The notes: generated by a model not told the origin, from the sequence alone. DNA of 50,107 nucleotides from Methanobacteriota archaeon (GCA_002712285.1 PATC01000021.1:1-50107); one strand, 5' to 3'; counted from the stretch's first letter, positions 6,324 through 17,300 are shown. Program-made: numbers and translations.

Positions 6324-9300
6324 ATGCTTTGCTGCAGGCGGCGGACTGGGCTCTCGTGGTGCCTACTCCTGCTATTCCTGCTTCCCAGCCTGATGATGGC
6401 GGTTGAAACATCTACAATGCCACTGAATGAATCGGAAACAAAATCCGATTTTGTTCAGCCTCTACAATGGACTAGAAACATCCATCCTCCTGAAGGTGGA
6501 GGGCTACAAGCTGATCTCTGGATCCCGCAGACAAACGGTGCACTGTGGGCACTAGATTTCTCTCCTAATGAGGAACATATTGCAGCCGTTGATATCAATC
6601 AACGCTGGCTAATGATATGGAACATTACCGATGGTCGTAGCATTATGACTGCTGCTCATCCTGACCCGCTTGTCGATGTCATTTGGCTCGATAATGACCA
6701 TGTTATGATTGGTGATTCAGACGATAATCTCGTGGTTTTTGAGATTGAAGACGATGGGGGTGCTTGGCCAATGAATGCCTCCAATGGACATCAGATGTCT
6801 TGGACGAAAGGATTCACTGGAGCGAAAGATGGATTTCTCTGGGGGATGGACCTGTCAGAAGATGGAAGTCGTGTCGTTATTTGTGGTGAAATAAATGACC
6901 CAAACATTCCGGGGGAAATTGTCAGCGTTGAAACTTCTTACCTGACAGGGGGACAAGGGACGCCCACTACAATCTATACTTCAGATCAACCGATTGATTG
7001 TTCCATCTCACCTAATGGTAGCATGGTCACTACAGTTCTGAGGAACCCTTCAGGAATCGTGAATCAGGACCGAGTAGTAGCACACAATCTCCCAGATCTC
7101 TCTCCACTTTGGGACCGAGCCATTGGGGGTGGAGAAGCTACTGCATGGGCTATTGACTGGGAACCCAATGGAATGGGATACACTATCGGTTGGAATCGAC
7201 CCAGTGAAGGTGTTGTGACCCATTTTCGACACAATGATGGGACAATCGATTGGTATTCACCTATTCCGCAAGATGTTTCATCTCTTGAGTGGAGTCCAAT
7301 TGGCGACGTAATTGTAGTCGGGCTACATAATCCCGGACGAATGATGATTATTGACCAAATTGGAACTATCCTGAACGACTTAGGTTGGCATAGTACGGTT
7401 TCTGGAGGATCAGGAAATCCAGCTGATGTACTCGATGTATCAGTATCGAACAGCGGCATGATGGCATCTGCAGGCCGAGATGGAAGTATCGAGATTTGGA
7501 ACGGGCCCGCTTCAGCACCTGAAGTGGTTGGTGTCTTTGGAAACCATCTCACACGCGAGGTAGCAATGCATCCGCGATTTGACCTCCTAGCCATGGCTGA
7601 TTCATCTGGAACTACGAGTGTTCGAAATCTTACTACTGGAAGCATAGAACGACAATGCTTCCATCCTGACCATGGCGTACCTATGGATGACGTTCCTTAC
7701 GCAAAAAGCGTTGATTGGGGCGATGATGAATCCGTTCTAATCGGATTCAGCGATGGAATGATTGTTGCTTGTGACGAACAAGGGAAGAACGTCCTGATAC
7801 ACGATCTCGTAAACCAAGGAACCCTAGAAGTGATGGGAAGGGTGCGTTATCATTCAACTGAATTGATTGTTGCAACATATGGAGAGAATGCAACGAATAC
7901 TAGTGCTGACGGAGTGGTTGAGGTTATTTCGATTTCATCAGGTCAATCACTTCGACAATGGAATTATGATGAGGTCTACTGGACTGTTGCCTTTGGACCA
8001 AATCAAGAAATTATGAGTTCTGTTAGCCAAAGTGGACATGTTAGAACTTGGTCGACAATTGATCCAGATCCAATGATGTGGTCGGACAATGGTATCGCTT
8101 ACAATCACGAAAACTACTCAGGAGCGAATCAATGGTTCGATGAATTTCCTGTGCTTGTCACTGGAGGTTGGGATGCAAAAATCAAGATGTATGATTCCGC
8201 ACAACAGGTTCTCGTCACAGAAATTGATGCCGCAGCCGAAATCTTCGATTTTACACTGGATAGTCAAGGCCCTCGTATCATAGTCGGGTCGGGTAATTCA
8301 GCCACCTCAGCAACAGGACGCATTCAGATTTTTGACTTATCAACAAGCAATCTGATTACCTCGATGAACACTATTGGAATCCCGAGAGGTATCGAACTTG
8401 ATCACGATAATAACGTGGTTTTTGTGAATCATACTGGAAGTGTAGTACGCTTCGTATCTGACCTAGATCAAGATGGTGTGCCAGACGATGATGATGCTTT
8501 TCCGACTGACTCAACACAACATTCAGATTTAGATGGAGATAAGTTTGGAGATAATCCTGCAGGAAATGAACCTGATTCATGCCCTAGTCAACCAGGCGAT
8601 TCCTACGAAGACAGATACGGATGTATCGATACAGATAGCGATGGCTGGTCTGATTCGACTTCAAATTGGTTGGCGCACCCTCTTGGACTCGCTGATGCAT
8701 TCCCTGATGATCCATACCAATGGTTAGACACAGATGGTGATGGAGTGGGAGATGCACATTCATTCACAATCGCAAGTAATGGAATGAGAATTGATAGTGG
8801 TGACGCATTTCCAAATGACTCTACACAGATTTCTGACCGGGATGGAGACGGATGTGGTGATAATTACACCTATTATGTCGACGATCTGGGTTATCGCGTC
8901 CCTGCAAACGGTGATGCATTTCCAAATGACCCTCTACAATGTCACGATCTTGACGGCGACAATATAGGAGACAATTATTCCTACACTGTGGACCCAAACA
9001 CTGGACTTCTAATCGAGACTGGAGATAAATTTCCATTCGATAGGTTAGCTTGGCATGACCCTGATGATGACGGATGTGTCCCATCGAGTGCAACTGATAT
9101 TCCGTATGATCACGACTCAACCGATCCTCTCGTGTGTGCTGCACCAGAAGAAACTGAACCCGAGACAAATAATACAAATCCAAACGTGAACGTCATTTCA
9201 TTCCCCATTGATAACGATGGAGATGGCGTTCTCAATCAAGAAGATCTATGTCCAAATGATGCTGGATTGGCAGCGAATGGAGGGTGTCCAGTTACACCAT

Positions 9301-9599
9301 CTAACGACGGAAACAATATTTCAGATGAAAGTGAAAATCAAGGCGAAGATGTTGCATCAAGTAACAGTAGGGCTTTGATCGTTACAATTGTCTTGGGACT
9401 TCTTATGATTGGGACTGTGGGTTTCCTAATTCTACGGAACAAGGAAGTAAACGACTCAAACTCTGGAACACCAATTCAGGAAATCGAACGATGTCCTGAT
9501 TGCAACGGTATCGCGCAAGAAGCAGTTGAAAATGGAAACCGATGGACTTGGTGTCCTGAATGCAGAAAATGGCTACAATACAAGGGCCCTGCGTCTTGA
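6324..9599 (+). CDS. Giant membrane-anchored beta-propeller protein with Asp-rich repeats and cytoplasmic zinc ribbon
   Basis: A 1091-residue protein with four regions. A signal peptide (about 1-26) comes first. About 650 residues of WD40-like propeller blades follow (for example SASGRDGSIEIWNG-type and LVTGGWDAKIKMYD blade ends), perhaps two propellers. Asp-rich calcium-binding repeats at about 715-990 have a DAFPNDxTQ spacer followed by DxDGDGxGDN, like thrombospondin type 3. One transmembrane helix (about 1017-1038) precedes a short C-terminal tail with a zinc ribbon made of CPDC and CPEC pairs. The propeller should be outside and the ribbon inside, so the protein could link an external binding platform to a cytoplasmic partner. 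It runs convergently into the gene at 9600, with stop codons directly abutting. The substrate is unknown. Confidence 0.9.
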   Translation: MLCCRRRTGLSWCLLLLFLLPSLMMAVETSTMPLNESETKSDFVQPLQWTRNIHPPEGGGLQADLWIPQTNGALWALDFSPNEEHIAAVDINQRWLMIWNITDGRSIMTAAHPDPLVDVIWLDNDHVMIGDSDDNLVVFEIEDDGGAWPMNASNGHQMSWTKGFTGAKDGFLWGMDLSEDGSRVVICGEINDPNIPGEIVSVETSYLTGGQGTPTTIYTSDQPIDCSISPNGSMVTTVLRNPSGIVNQDRVVAHNLPDLSPLWDRAIGGGEATAWAIDWEPNGMGYTIGWNRPSEGVVTHFRHNDGTIDWYSPIPQDVSSLEWSPIGDVIVVGLHNPGRMMIIDQIGTILNDLGWHSTVSGGSGNPADVLDVSVSNSGMMASAGRDGSIEIWNGPASAPEVVGVFGNHLTREVAMHPRFDLLAMADSSGTTSVRNLTTGSIERQCFHPDHGVPMDDVPYAKSVDWGDDESVLIGFSDGMIVACDEQGKNVLIHDLVNQGTLEVMGRVRYHSTELIVATYGENATNTSADGVVEVISISSGQSLRQWNYDEVYWTVAFGPNQEIMSSVSQSGHVRTWSTIDPDPMMWSDNGIAYNHENYSGANQWFDEFPVLVTGGWDAKIKMYDSAQQVLVTEIDAAAEIFDFTLDSQGPRIIVGSGNSATSATGRIQIFDLSTSNLITSMNTIGIPRGIELDHDNNVVFVNHTGSVVRFVSDLDQDGVPDDDDAFPTDSTQHSDLDGDKFGDNPAGNEPDSCPSQPGDSYEDRYGCIDTDSDGWSDSTSNWLAHPLGLADAFPDDPYQWLDTDGDGVGDAHSFTIASNGMRIDSGDAFPNDSTQISDRDGDGCGDNYTYYVDDLGYRVPANGDAFPNDPLQCHDLDGDNIGDNYSYTVDPNTGLLIETGDKFPFDRLAWHDPDDDGCVPSSATDIPYDHDSTDPLVCAAPEETEPETNNTNPNVNVISFPIDNDGDGVLNQEDLCPNDAGLAANGGCPVTPSNDGNNISDESENQGEDVASSNSRALIVTIVLGLLMIGTVGFLILRNKEVNDSNSGTPIQEIERCPDCNGIAQEAVENGNRWTWCPECRKWLQYKGPAS

Positions 9600-10394
9600 T
9601 TAGGAAGACGAATACGAATGGTAATCCATTGAAGGCTGCAACGAATCAATTGCTGCAGCGAGACGAGCATCTGCTTCTCTTTCACCAGCTTCAATCTGTG
9701 TAGATTCGGTTTCAATCCTCACCAAACAAGATTTAGCCCGTTCATTGATTACTGATTTTAAGCCCAATGATGGATCCGCTATACCATTCAAGATGCTCTT
9801 GATTCGATCTAGGCTTACCAATGAGCCTGCACCATTCCGCATACCCATGATGCCACTAATACGTTCAACACCAGAGCTGCGATCAAGAGCATTGAGAAGT
9901 TGCACAGCATCCCTCTTTCCACCTTTTAGTGACCCTCGAATTCGCCATCTGGAGCCAATCTTTGAAAGACGAGCTTCAAGATGATCGCCATCAATACGAA
10001 TTGCTCGATTGAATAGACTAATTGAACTTCGCAAACGACTGCGCTCAGACTCAATACGACCATGGAGGATTAGATCCTCGACTTCAAGCGTTTTCTCAGC
10101 AATCAATGAGTCTTCATCACCTGACGTAGCTACCTGCTTGATACGGACTTTACGAGCCTTTGCCAGACGTCTGGCTGCGGAGTTTGCTTCAGAGTATTGT
10201 CCTCTAATATGTAGAACTCGAACCCATTCACGGAGTGCACTAACTAGAACTGTATCAAGATGGATATCTCTCTTCGAATGCAAAAGGTGCGTGGATAACT
10301 CTTGGGCCATAACCTCCGCAATTTCGTATCTTCCCTCTTCGATGTAACTTCGAATTTGAACGACAACCTTTGCGGGGTCATCCATTCCGAACAT
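9600..10394 (-). CDS. Helical TPR-like protein, unknown function
   Basis: A 264-residue soluble protein, almost entirely predicted alpha-helix and rich in Arg, Leu, Ile and Ser. Stretches such as RYEIAEVMAQELSTHLL, GQYSEANSAARRLAK and SRLRSSISLFNRAIRIDGDHLEA resemble degenerate tetratricopeptide units, a common protein-interaction scaffold. There is no signal peptide or membrane segment. The start is ATG 10394 or ATG 10385. It lies 11 bases downstream of the fibronectin-like surface protein on the same strand and is probably cotranscribed, so it might serve that protein from the cytoplasm. Specific function is unknown. Confidence 0.65.
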   Translation of the reverse strand: MFGMDDPAKVVVQIRSYIEEGRYEIAEVMAQELSTHLLHSKRDIHLDTVLVSALREWVRVLHIRGQYSEANSAARRLAKARKVRIKQVATSGDEDSLIAEKTLEVEDLILHGRIESERSRLRSSISLFNRAIRIDGDHLEARLSKIGSRWRIRGSLKGGKRDAVQLLNALDRSSGVERISGIMGMRNGAGSLVSLDRIKSILNGIADPSLGLKSVINERAKSCLVRIETESTQIEAGEREADARLAAAIDSLQPSMDYHSYSSS

Positions 10395-10405
10395 GTGACC
10401 ACGTC

Positions 10406-13400
10406 TCAGGATGAGCGACGGCGTACAGAACGACGGCGGACTCGGGGACGAGAACCACCCTCATCATCGTCATCATCGTCATCATCGTCATCCTTGACCT
10501 TGCGCTTAGTGCGCCTCTTAGGACGTGCAACTTTTTCTTGGAACAAATCATCGTCTTCTTCGACCTGTTTAGTATCTGACTCCTTTTTCTCTTCTGATTT
10601 CTCATTAAGAGCGCCGAGATCAGCACGCACGTCGTCAGCTGAACCAGTATCGCCTCCTCCCATGAAATCGGCCATCCAATCATCTTCATCGAGCATATCT
10701 TCCTCATCACCACGACGCTTTCTTGCAGGGTTTGCATTTGCCATCGAAGCAGCAACTATTGCCGCAATAAGGAGAATCAGATTCAGACCACCCATTACAT
10801 AGACAAGGAGGAACGTTCCAGAAAACATCCCAGGAGATACACACCCGGTTGCAGGGTCTACCTCGGTGTTGCGCACAGTCGACGGACAACTGTCCTCATC
10901 GTTAGGAACTCCGTCATTGTCATCATCAGGCACCTGCATATCGGCAACTTCAGTTGCACAAACTGTGTATCCTGAAGTAGATCTCTGACACAGATCCACG
11001 ATGAAAGTAATGCGGACCTCTTCGACATTTCCAGCAGAATCACCTGCTTCAATAATCAAACGTTGACGACCCTTCTCCGGCCACGAAGCAGCAGGATCAA
11101 GATATTCGAAAACAAAGGTCTTGCCTCCGTCATCAATCGCTGTAATATCCGTGACGTTGAACCATTCTGTACGAATAATTGACGTTTGGTCAAGTCCCTT
11201 TTCGAACTTAATCCGTACAAATTCAACTCCCACATCATCTGTTACACTCCCATGAACACGGACGTATTCCCCGTAGAGGTAGGTACTTTCAGGACCAGGA
11301 GAATACATCTGAATATCTGGATCTTCAACATCAATAGGCCATCCAATCTCAACCTCAGTCCGGGTATTTCCGGCAACATCAACTAAGGTATATTCGACAT
11401 GGAGATTACTGTTAACTAACCCCGATGGTACAGTCATCCGAAGACGGTAAGTATCCGCCTTGCCGGGTACTTTCTCAGCACGAACGAGTCCACCTTCCTC
11501 AGTAAACGCATGACCACCTGTGGTTGTGACATTGATTATTGGGTCCTCCCCAAGTTCCTCATTCACCTTGAAGAGAAGTTCGTAGTCTCCTTGCGTTAGA
11601 GCCTCAGCAATGAAATCCTCATCATTGTCATCTTCTCCCTCTACGGTGATGATGGAAGTAGGAGCTGTAGTATCTTCATGAACTAGCCATGCATTAAATT
11701 CGTTTGACACAACTGTGTTTTCATTGCCCCATTGATCGGTCTGAGTTACAGCATACCAACGATAACGATCTATTTCATCATCGACATCAATACTACGATA
11801 CATCTGAGTGGTGCTTGCTGAAGGTTCAGTGATGGTCTCAAGAAGAGTCCAGCCATCCTCAACTGTAGCATTAGTTGTTAGAACAGGTTCATCTTCCCAA
11901 TCTTCGATACCCCATGGATTACCTGGATGAACCCAAAGGCCGTAACTTTCGTCTACCTCTTCGAAATCATTGAGCCAAGTTACGAGAACATACTTCGGTT
12001 CTGCCATTACTTCTAACATCGGAGATGACATTTGAGGAGCACGTGGGTCTTGTGTATCTTCAAGAATAGCATCTGAACAATTCTGAATGAAGCGTGTATC
12101 TTCGTAAGTGCCATTCACATATCCATAACGGGCTTCACTTGTCACACAGTAGTATGTATTCTGGTAAACACCGTCTGGAACCGATGCTTGAGCTATTTGT
12201 ACACCATCAGGAACTGTCGCTACGAGATCGACATTTGAGTCATTCACAAGGTCTGATGCCGAAGTTAGACGGGATCCTACTGAACGATAAACATGATAAT
12301 TCTCGCCTTCAGCACCCATCTGGTCACTCCAGGTAATCGTTGTCATACCATTGTCATATACTGCAGTGACATTAGTTGGTTCTGCAATCCATGGATTGAA
12401 AGTATCCTCGAAAATTAAGGTAGAAGTAGAACCTGAAGAAAGAAGTCCGTCATGATTACCAATCCAATCAACTACGCTAACAGCATAATATGACTCAGCA
12501 AGAACACCCTGCTGAATAGTGTAGTCAAACTTCTCTTCACCTGCAGCGACCTCTCCAATGAGTTGTGCCCCTGAAACGTTCTGTCCGAATGGGGTCGGAC
12601 TACGCCAGATTCGATAACGCTCGTTCCCGTCCTCAATCGGATCATCGCTCCAAACAATTGTGGTTGTTCCAAATCCGGTTTCAGGTATTGCAGAAAAGGA
12701 GGCAGTGACCTCTATTGCAGGTGCTGGGGCACGTGAATCTTCTCGGACTGAATTCAGAAGACTATTCTGTGTTAGTAAACGATAATCCTCGAATCCCTGA
12801 TCAACAATAGTCGCTGTGTAGTACACATTCCGGTCGACACCGCTAGGGACACTAATGCTGTATGAACTGGTTCCTGCTGGAATATCTTGAGCAATTAGAG
12901 TGGGATTGACCTGCCCCCAATTGGTTCTATTCGCTGGGATTGGATGCTCATAAATTCTGATTGTGTAAGCATTTTGTCCAGTTTCAATTAATTGACCAGG
13001 GAAGAAAACTGGCACTGTATTCTCCCATTCAAGAATAGTTTGTTGATTTACACCATCATAGGTCGCATTGAGATTGAACACGGATGTAATTGCATGAGAT
13101 GTCTCATTGACAGCCTCATAATTTTGAGAGACATTCATCTCAACAAATGCTTTTTCTGAACCATCTCCGAGTATTGTCGTTACTGCATAATGATAGCTTC
13201 CTTCGCTACTATGTGGTGTTAGATAGATAACTGAACGCTCTTGATTTCGACAATTACCCACACTCCATTCAGGTTCACAAGCTGGTATGCTAGCGAAATG
13301 AGTTAGATTGCCGTCCTCAATATCTGAGGTGTTGATTGGACTACTTGATCGATATACTTGGTAGGTGGCAACTTGAAGGTCATTCATCACTTGAAAATCG

Positions 13401-13582
13401 CTGGTATCCAAGTTATCCCAATGAATACGAGTGTACTCGTACGTCGAGTCCCATGTAACGGTGATATTTTGTGCCTGTAAATCAGAATCTGTCGCACCAG
13501 AAGCCGCGACCAGAGAGGCGAATCCTGTCATTGACATGAGGACGAACATGAGAACGAGACCGAGAGACTTGATTCTCGCCAT
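10406..13582 (-). CDS. Giant type I membrane protein with fibronectin-like repeats and a polar cytoplasmic tail
   Basis: With the start at ATG 13582 the protein has 1058 residues and a clean signal peptide (MARIKSLGLVLMFVLMSMTG...). The ectodomain has repeated fibronectin III-like modules of about 110 residues, each with a QVYRSSSP/YHVYRS/YRIWRSPTP-type strand and Asn-x-Thr/Ser sites. Ig-like segments follow (TDDVGVEFVRIKFE), then one Asp-rich calcium-binding repeat (DDDNDGVPNDEDSCP). A transmembrane helix lies at about 918-945. The roughly 110-residue cytoplasmic tail is acidic, then basic, then a run of ten Asp, then RRRSVRRRSS. An open frame extends to 13927 but lacks a plausible N-terminus. 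It is probably an adhesion or surface-layer-associated protein. Confidence 0.88.
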   Translation of the reverse strand: MARIKSLGLVLMFVLMSMTGFASLVAASGATDSDLQAQNITVTWDSTYEYTRIHWDNLDTSDFQVMNDLQVATYQVYRSSSPINTSDIEDGNLTHFASIPACEPEWSVGNCRNQERSVIYLTPHSSEGSYHYAVTTILGDGSEKAFVEMNVSQNYEAVNETSHAITSVFNLNATYDGVNQQTILEWENTVPVFFPGQLIETGQNAYTIRIYEHPIPANRTNWGQVNPTLIAQDIPAGTSSYSISVPSGVDRNVYYTATIVDQGFEDYRLLTQNSLLNSVREDSRAPAPAIEVTASFSAIPETGFGTTTIVWSDDPIEDGNERYRIWRSPTPFGQNVSGAQLIGEVAAGEEKFDYTIQQGVLAESYYAVSVVDWIGNHDGLLSSGSTSTLIFEDTFNPWIAEPTNVTAVYDNGMTTITWSDQMGAEGENYHVYRSVGSRLTSASDLVNDSNVDLVATVPDGVQIAQASVPDGVYQNTYYCVTSEARYGYVNGTYEDTRFIQNCSDAILEDTQDPRAPQMSSPMLEVMAEPKYVLVTWLNDFEEVDESYGLWVHPGNPWGIEDWEDEPVLTTNATVEDGWTLLETITEPSASTTQMYRSIDVDDEIDRYRWYAVTQTDQWGNENTVVSNEFNAWLVHEDTTAPTSIITVEGEDDNDEDFIAEALTQGDYELLFKVNEELGEDPIINVTTTGGHAFTEEGGLVRAEKVPGKADTYRLRMTVPSGLVNSNLHVEYTLVDVAGNTRTEVEIGWPIDVEDPDIQMYSPGPESTYLYGEYVRVHGSVTDDVGVEFVRIKFEKGLDQTSIIRTEWFNVTDITAIDDGGKTFVFEYLDPAASWPEKGRQRLIIEAGDSAGNVEEVRITFIVDLCQRSTSGYTVCATEVADMQVPDDDNDGVPNDEDSCPSTVRNTEVDPATGCVSPGMFSGTFLLVYVMGGLNLILLIAAIVAASMANANPARKRRGDEEDMLDEDDWMADFMGGGDTGSADDVRADLGALNEKSEEKKESDTKQVEEDDDLFQEKVARPKRRTKRKVKDDDDDDDDDDEGGSRPRVRRRSVRRRSS
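10461..10492 (-). repeat. In-frame 9-base tandem repeat encoding the Asp run
   Basis: Three full copies plus a partial copy of a 9-base unit (plus strand TCATCATCG) encode the poly-Asp stretch in the cytoplasmic tail of the 10406-13582 protein. The unit length is a multiple of three, so copy-number change would alter tail length without breaking the frame. Confidence 0.8.
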
Positions 13583-13712
13583 GACTGGACCCAATAGGAA
13601 CTTGGCACCTGACCCGACATGAACTTGACGCCCCTTATGTCGCCCATCAGTTAGTTCTGAAAGAGTCCATTTTGGCCGGAAGAACCTTTCACGGCAGTTG
13701 GGACGGTTGTGT

Positions 13713-14339
13713 ATGGACGAGCAACGTGTCATCAGCCCATGGCCTAACATCGTCAGTATGTCTCGATTAGGAGCTGTCCCCCTTATTCTCTTGATTTTTC
13801 TACTTTGGTTCGATGGAGAAAATTTCCCTGAATCATGGGTTTGGTGGACTGTTCTCGCCGTATTTGGGATAGGGATGGCTACGGATGTATTAGACGGATA
13901 TCTGGCTAGGCGTCTCGATAGTGTCACCGTATTCGGCCGTATGATCGATCCACTAATCGATAAGATACTAATTCAATCAATGTTGATTCTAATGGCTGCT
14001 TCCCCATGGACTTCCTCTTTAGTTCCATCCTGGGCAGTTGTTCTGATACTTGCAAGAGAGGTACTCATTACTGGTTTCAGAGGATATGCTGAGGTCCAAG
14101 ACATCGATTTCTCTGCTAGCCCTCTGGGCAAAGGTAAGACAACCAGTCAAACAGCGACTATCCTGATGATTTCCGGTGGATTCGCTGTTCATGGAGCGTC
14201 TATGGCAGACATGGTTTACGCTGACATCTGTTTCTGGATGATGATGTTTGCAACCTTACTCACAGTTGCTTCCGGAATTGAATATGTGGTTCGGCTGCGA
14301 AATGCATTGAATCAAGAACCAGAAAGCCAATCAATCTAA
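13713..14339 (+). CDS. pgsA: CDP-alcohol phosphatidyltransferase (archaetidyl phosphate alcohol synthase)
   Basis: An integral membrane enzyme that joins a CDP-activated lipid to an alcohol such as glycerol phosphate, serine or inositol phosphate. The full family motif is present: D58-xx-D61-G-xx-A65-R66-x8-G75-xxx-D79-xxx-D83. The protein has 208 residues with about five to six membrane helices. The ATG at 13713 is chosen; the frame opens slightly earlier at TTG 13698. PgsA-like features (PNIVSMSRLG near the N-terminus) suggest a glycerophosphate acceptor, but the acceptor is not certain. Its last 20 codons recur as a decayed copy at 18860-18925. The stop overlaps the convergent CARDB gene by 4 bases. 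Confidence 0.9.
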   Translation: MDEQRVISPWPNIVSMSRLGAVPLILLIFLLWFDGENFPESWVWWTVLAVFGIGMATDVLDGYLARRLDSVTVFGRMIDPLIDKILIQSMLILMAASPWTSSLVPSWAVVLILAREVLITGFRGYAEVQDIDFSASPLGKGKTTSQTATILMISGGFAVHGASMADMVYADICFWMMMFATLLTVASGIEYVVRLRNALNQEPESQSI

Positions 14340-14353
14340 GCAAGGTCATCCAG
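14274..14353 (+). repeat. Direct repeat copy A: 3' end of pgsA
   Basis: This segment matches 18860-18939 in the same orientation at a constant offset of 4586 bases. From 14274 to the stop codon, 58 of 66 bases agree, with a 31-base perfect core (14305-14335). Similarity fades just beyond the stop. The two copies flank the CARDB gene exactly. Confidence 0.9.
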
Positions 14354-17300
14354 TGTGGTATCATTGGCATTGAATGTCTGATCATAGAAGAATGAACCAT
14401 CTTCCTGCTGCCACCACCAACGACCTTCTGGGTCAATGTAAGCCATGTGTCCTGTGGACTGATCGTACACTCCCCCCGCGATGAGATGGTTGTAATCTGG
14501 GACATGCAGAGTTTCGGCTTGATGCTGAATGGCATCCGCCAATTCTGAATCGTTTGGTTCATCTTCTGAATCATCTTCTTCCGCATCTTCATCGGTAAGA
14601 CCCTGTGGTCGTAAACGAAGTGCAAACATGACTGTGAAAATTGTGATAGCTATGGTGCCCAGAGCAAAAAGTAGGGTAAGCAATGTGCTGACTCCTTCAC
14701 TTCCTTTCAATCCTGAATTGTCTTTTTCCGATGTTTCGATGTTTTTTGATTCATCCGTAGGTACTTCGATCTGAAATTGCAAAACTGTCTGCAAATTTGC
14801 CCCATCTGTTACCCGAACAAATAATTCTGTGTTGTTCCAATCCGACCATAAAATCAAACCATCTTCCCTGTAGGTGTTCCAAGTCAAATTATCATCGGAC
14901 CATTCAATGCTTGATGGTCCACTGCCGAGCCCATCATCAATCGTCATCTCAACAACCAATTTGGATACTGGCGAGCGTGAGGCATTGATCTGCTCAATGG
15001 AAACTACTGGTACGTTTCGATCAACACGAATCCAAGTTGCATTCGCAGATCCTATGTTTCCTGCCTTGTCAACAGCTCGAACCTCAAACGAATATCGACC
15101 ATCCATGAACATCGACAGATTCACTGTCGATTCATTTTGTGTTACTGGAGCCCACAAACTACCCGCCCATCGAACTTCATAGTTTGAAATTCCAGACAAA
15201 TCATCAGCGACTGGTTGCCAATAAATCGTAAGTTCATCAGCATGTTTCCAATCATCCACCGGAGTGATTTGAGGTTCTGGAGGAGGGGTCAAATCTGTCT
15301 CAATACTTGCATTTGCTGTGACGAATCTCAGTTGATAGGGACCACCAGGCATCGCTGGATCCCAAGTAACCCGAATGTGGTATAACAGCCCAACGCCATC
15401 AAGATCATCGTTCAATGCTGAAATTGTCACCCAACGGACCTCATCGTCGACTATTCCTTGCCCAAGTGCACCCGAACCATTCAGTATGACAACTTCTAGA
15501 TGTGCACCTTCAGCACTCAATGCAACTGATGTTCGGTTTCCTGAATCGATGACAATCGCATACCAATCGACTACATCTAAACCGACGAGGCACCCATCCA
15601 AAGTTAGGTTGGCATTCGCGCCCAAGTGATGTGCTGATGAACGTGTCGATGCCGCATCTGATTCAAAGTGACCATCATTCTGCGGATTATCGCATCCAGA
15701 TAGTGTATTGCCTGCTGGTGGGGGGCTGCTTGAATCAATCACGAATGTTGAATTAGATATACGAATATTGTTTAATTCATCATCCTCATAGTGCTCACCT
15801 CCAGAATCAATGACTAGAACAACCCACCAAACACCATCTATGTCGCCAACCAAATTGACTACTTGTGAATCGGTGATGGTTGAGCCACTCTGTAGTGCTG
15901 GAACTCGAGATTGTGAAAGGCGGATGTCTCCACTTCCCAATGTACGATCTTCAGAAAGCCAAATCTCGATGTCGAAACCGAGGGATTCTTGCCCCAGGTT
16001 TTCGGCCCCCCATTCAATCGAAACCGTTTGACCAGGTTCAGCCGAAAGTGGAGATTCAACCCATGCGGCTAGAAGGTCGCGGGCTGGTGCTGAAATCGTG
16101 AAGGCGGTGCTTGCAGCTACATTGTTCGACTCATCATCCTCTTCAACCTCGGATGCTGTGTCGACAATAACAACCCAGTGAAAATCTCCAATATGCTGAC
16201 CGGGGATAATGATATTCCGTACTATATTTGCCGAAGAACCACTGGTTAACGGGTCGACCCGGAAACTGTCGACTTGTGTGTCACCGGTTCCTGACTGGGC
16301 ATCAAGCGATAACAATAGACGAGCAGTAAAAGAAGGTGCATCAGAACCACCAATATTGCTGATATTGATGAATACAGTGCTCGATTGGCCGCTCACAGCA
16401 TTGTTGGAATAGCCTATTGAATCAATTACAATATCCGCTTGCTCTACACAGAACTGCCCACTTGATGGCATGACATTGTTCGTTTCGTTCATCTCTACAA
16501 TCGAGTTGTTTGGATCGACAAGAATGCCCCAATACCAACAACCATCTCCAAGATTGGATGGTATACCAAGGTTGACTGATCCAGACCATGCACTACTTTG
16601 TGCAATCGTACCGGCCACATCTGAACCGACCAGTATATCGTTGCCGGTTCCACTGATTGAAGAATCGCTGGAAAGATAGATGCTGTAATCGACACTAGCG
16701 GCATCCTCCATTCCAGTGTTTGAAATTTGAACGGAAACTTGTGCTGTTCCACCCCGAACACCTGTTGCGGGTCCAGATATAGACGTGGGCTCCAGATCAG
16801 GGCCACAATCGATTACAGTTAATTGGGCACTGTTTGTGACGGCGATGTTGTTGTTTTCATCAGATTCTGAAATGTAGTCCCCATAATCTACGTAGATGCC
16901 GACATAGTATGTGCCTGGCGTGATAGTCATCGGTAGAGTTGCCTGAATACTTGAGTGTGTATAGGAAGGGACATTTGCGGTTCCACTCGCATATCCAAGA
17001 GAGATACCAGTATAGATTGCCGAAACTGAATTCCCAGTCGAAACTAGGGCTTCGTAATAGTGAGAGCCCGCATTATCAGTTCCTAAATTGGTCACACTCA
17101 ATGTGATGTAAATATCCGCACCTTCGCAAACTTGACGATAGCCGGAATCAACTGAAATCGAGGTTGCCTCCAAATCATAATCTGGAACCGTGATGTAGAG
17201 CGAATTCCCCACTTCGACATTGTTTGTCTCATCACCTTCCGACACTCGACTAGTAGAATCTACGATGATTCCGAAATAATAGGTCCCTTGAGCCAAATTG

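Noticed and set aside
13583-13927. N-terminal extension of the fibronectin-like protein.
   Set aside because: The extra 115 residues are basic and low in hydrophobicity, and would bury the clear signal peptide that begins at 13582. They also overlap the divergent pgsA start.
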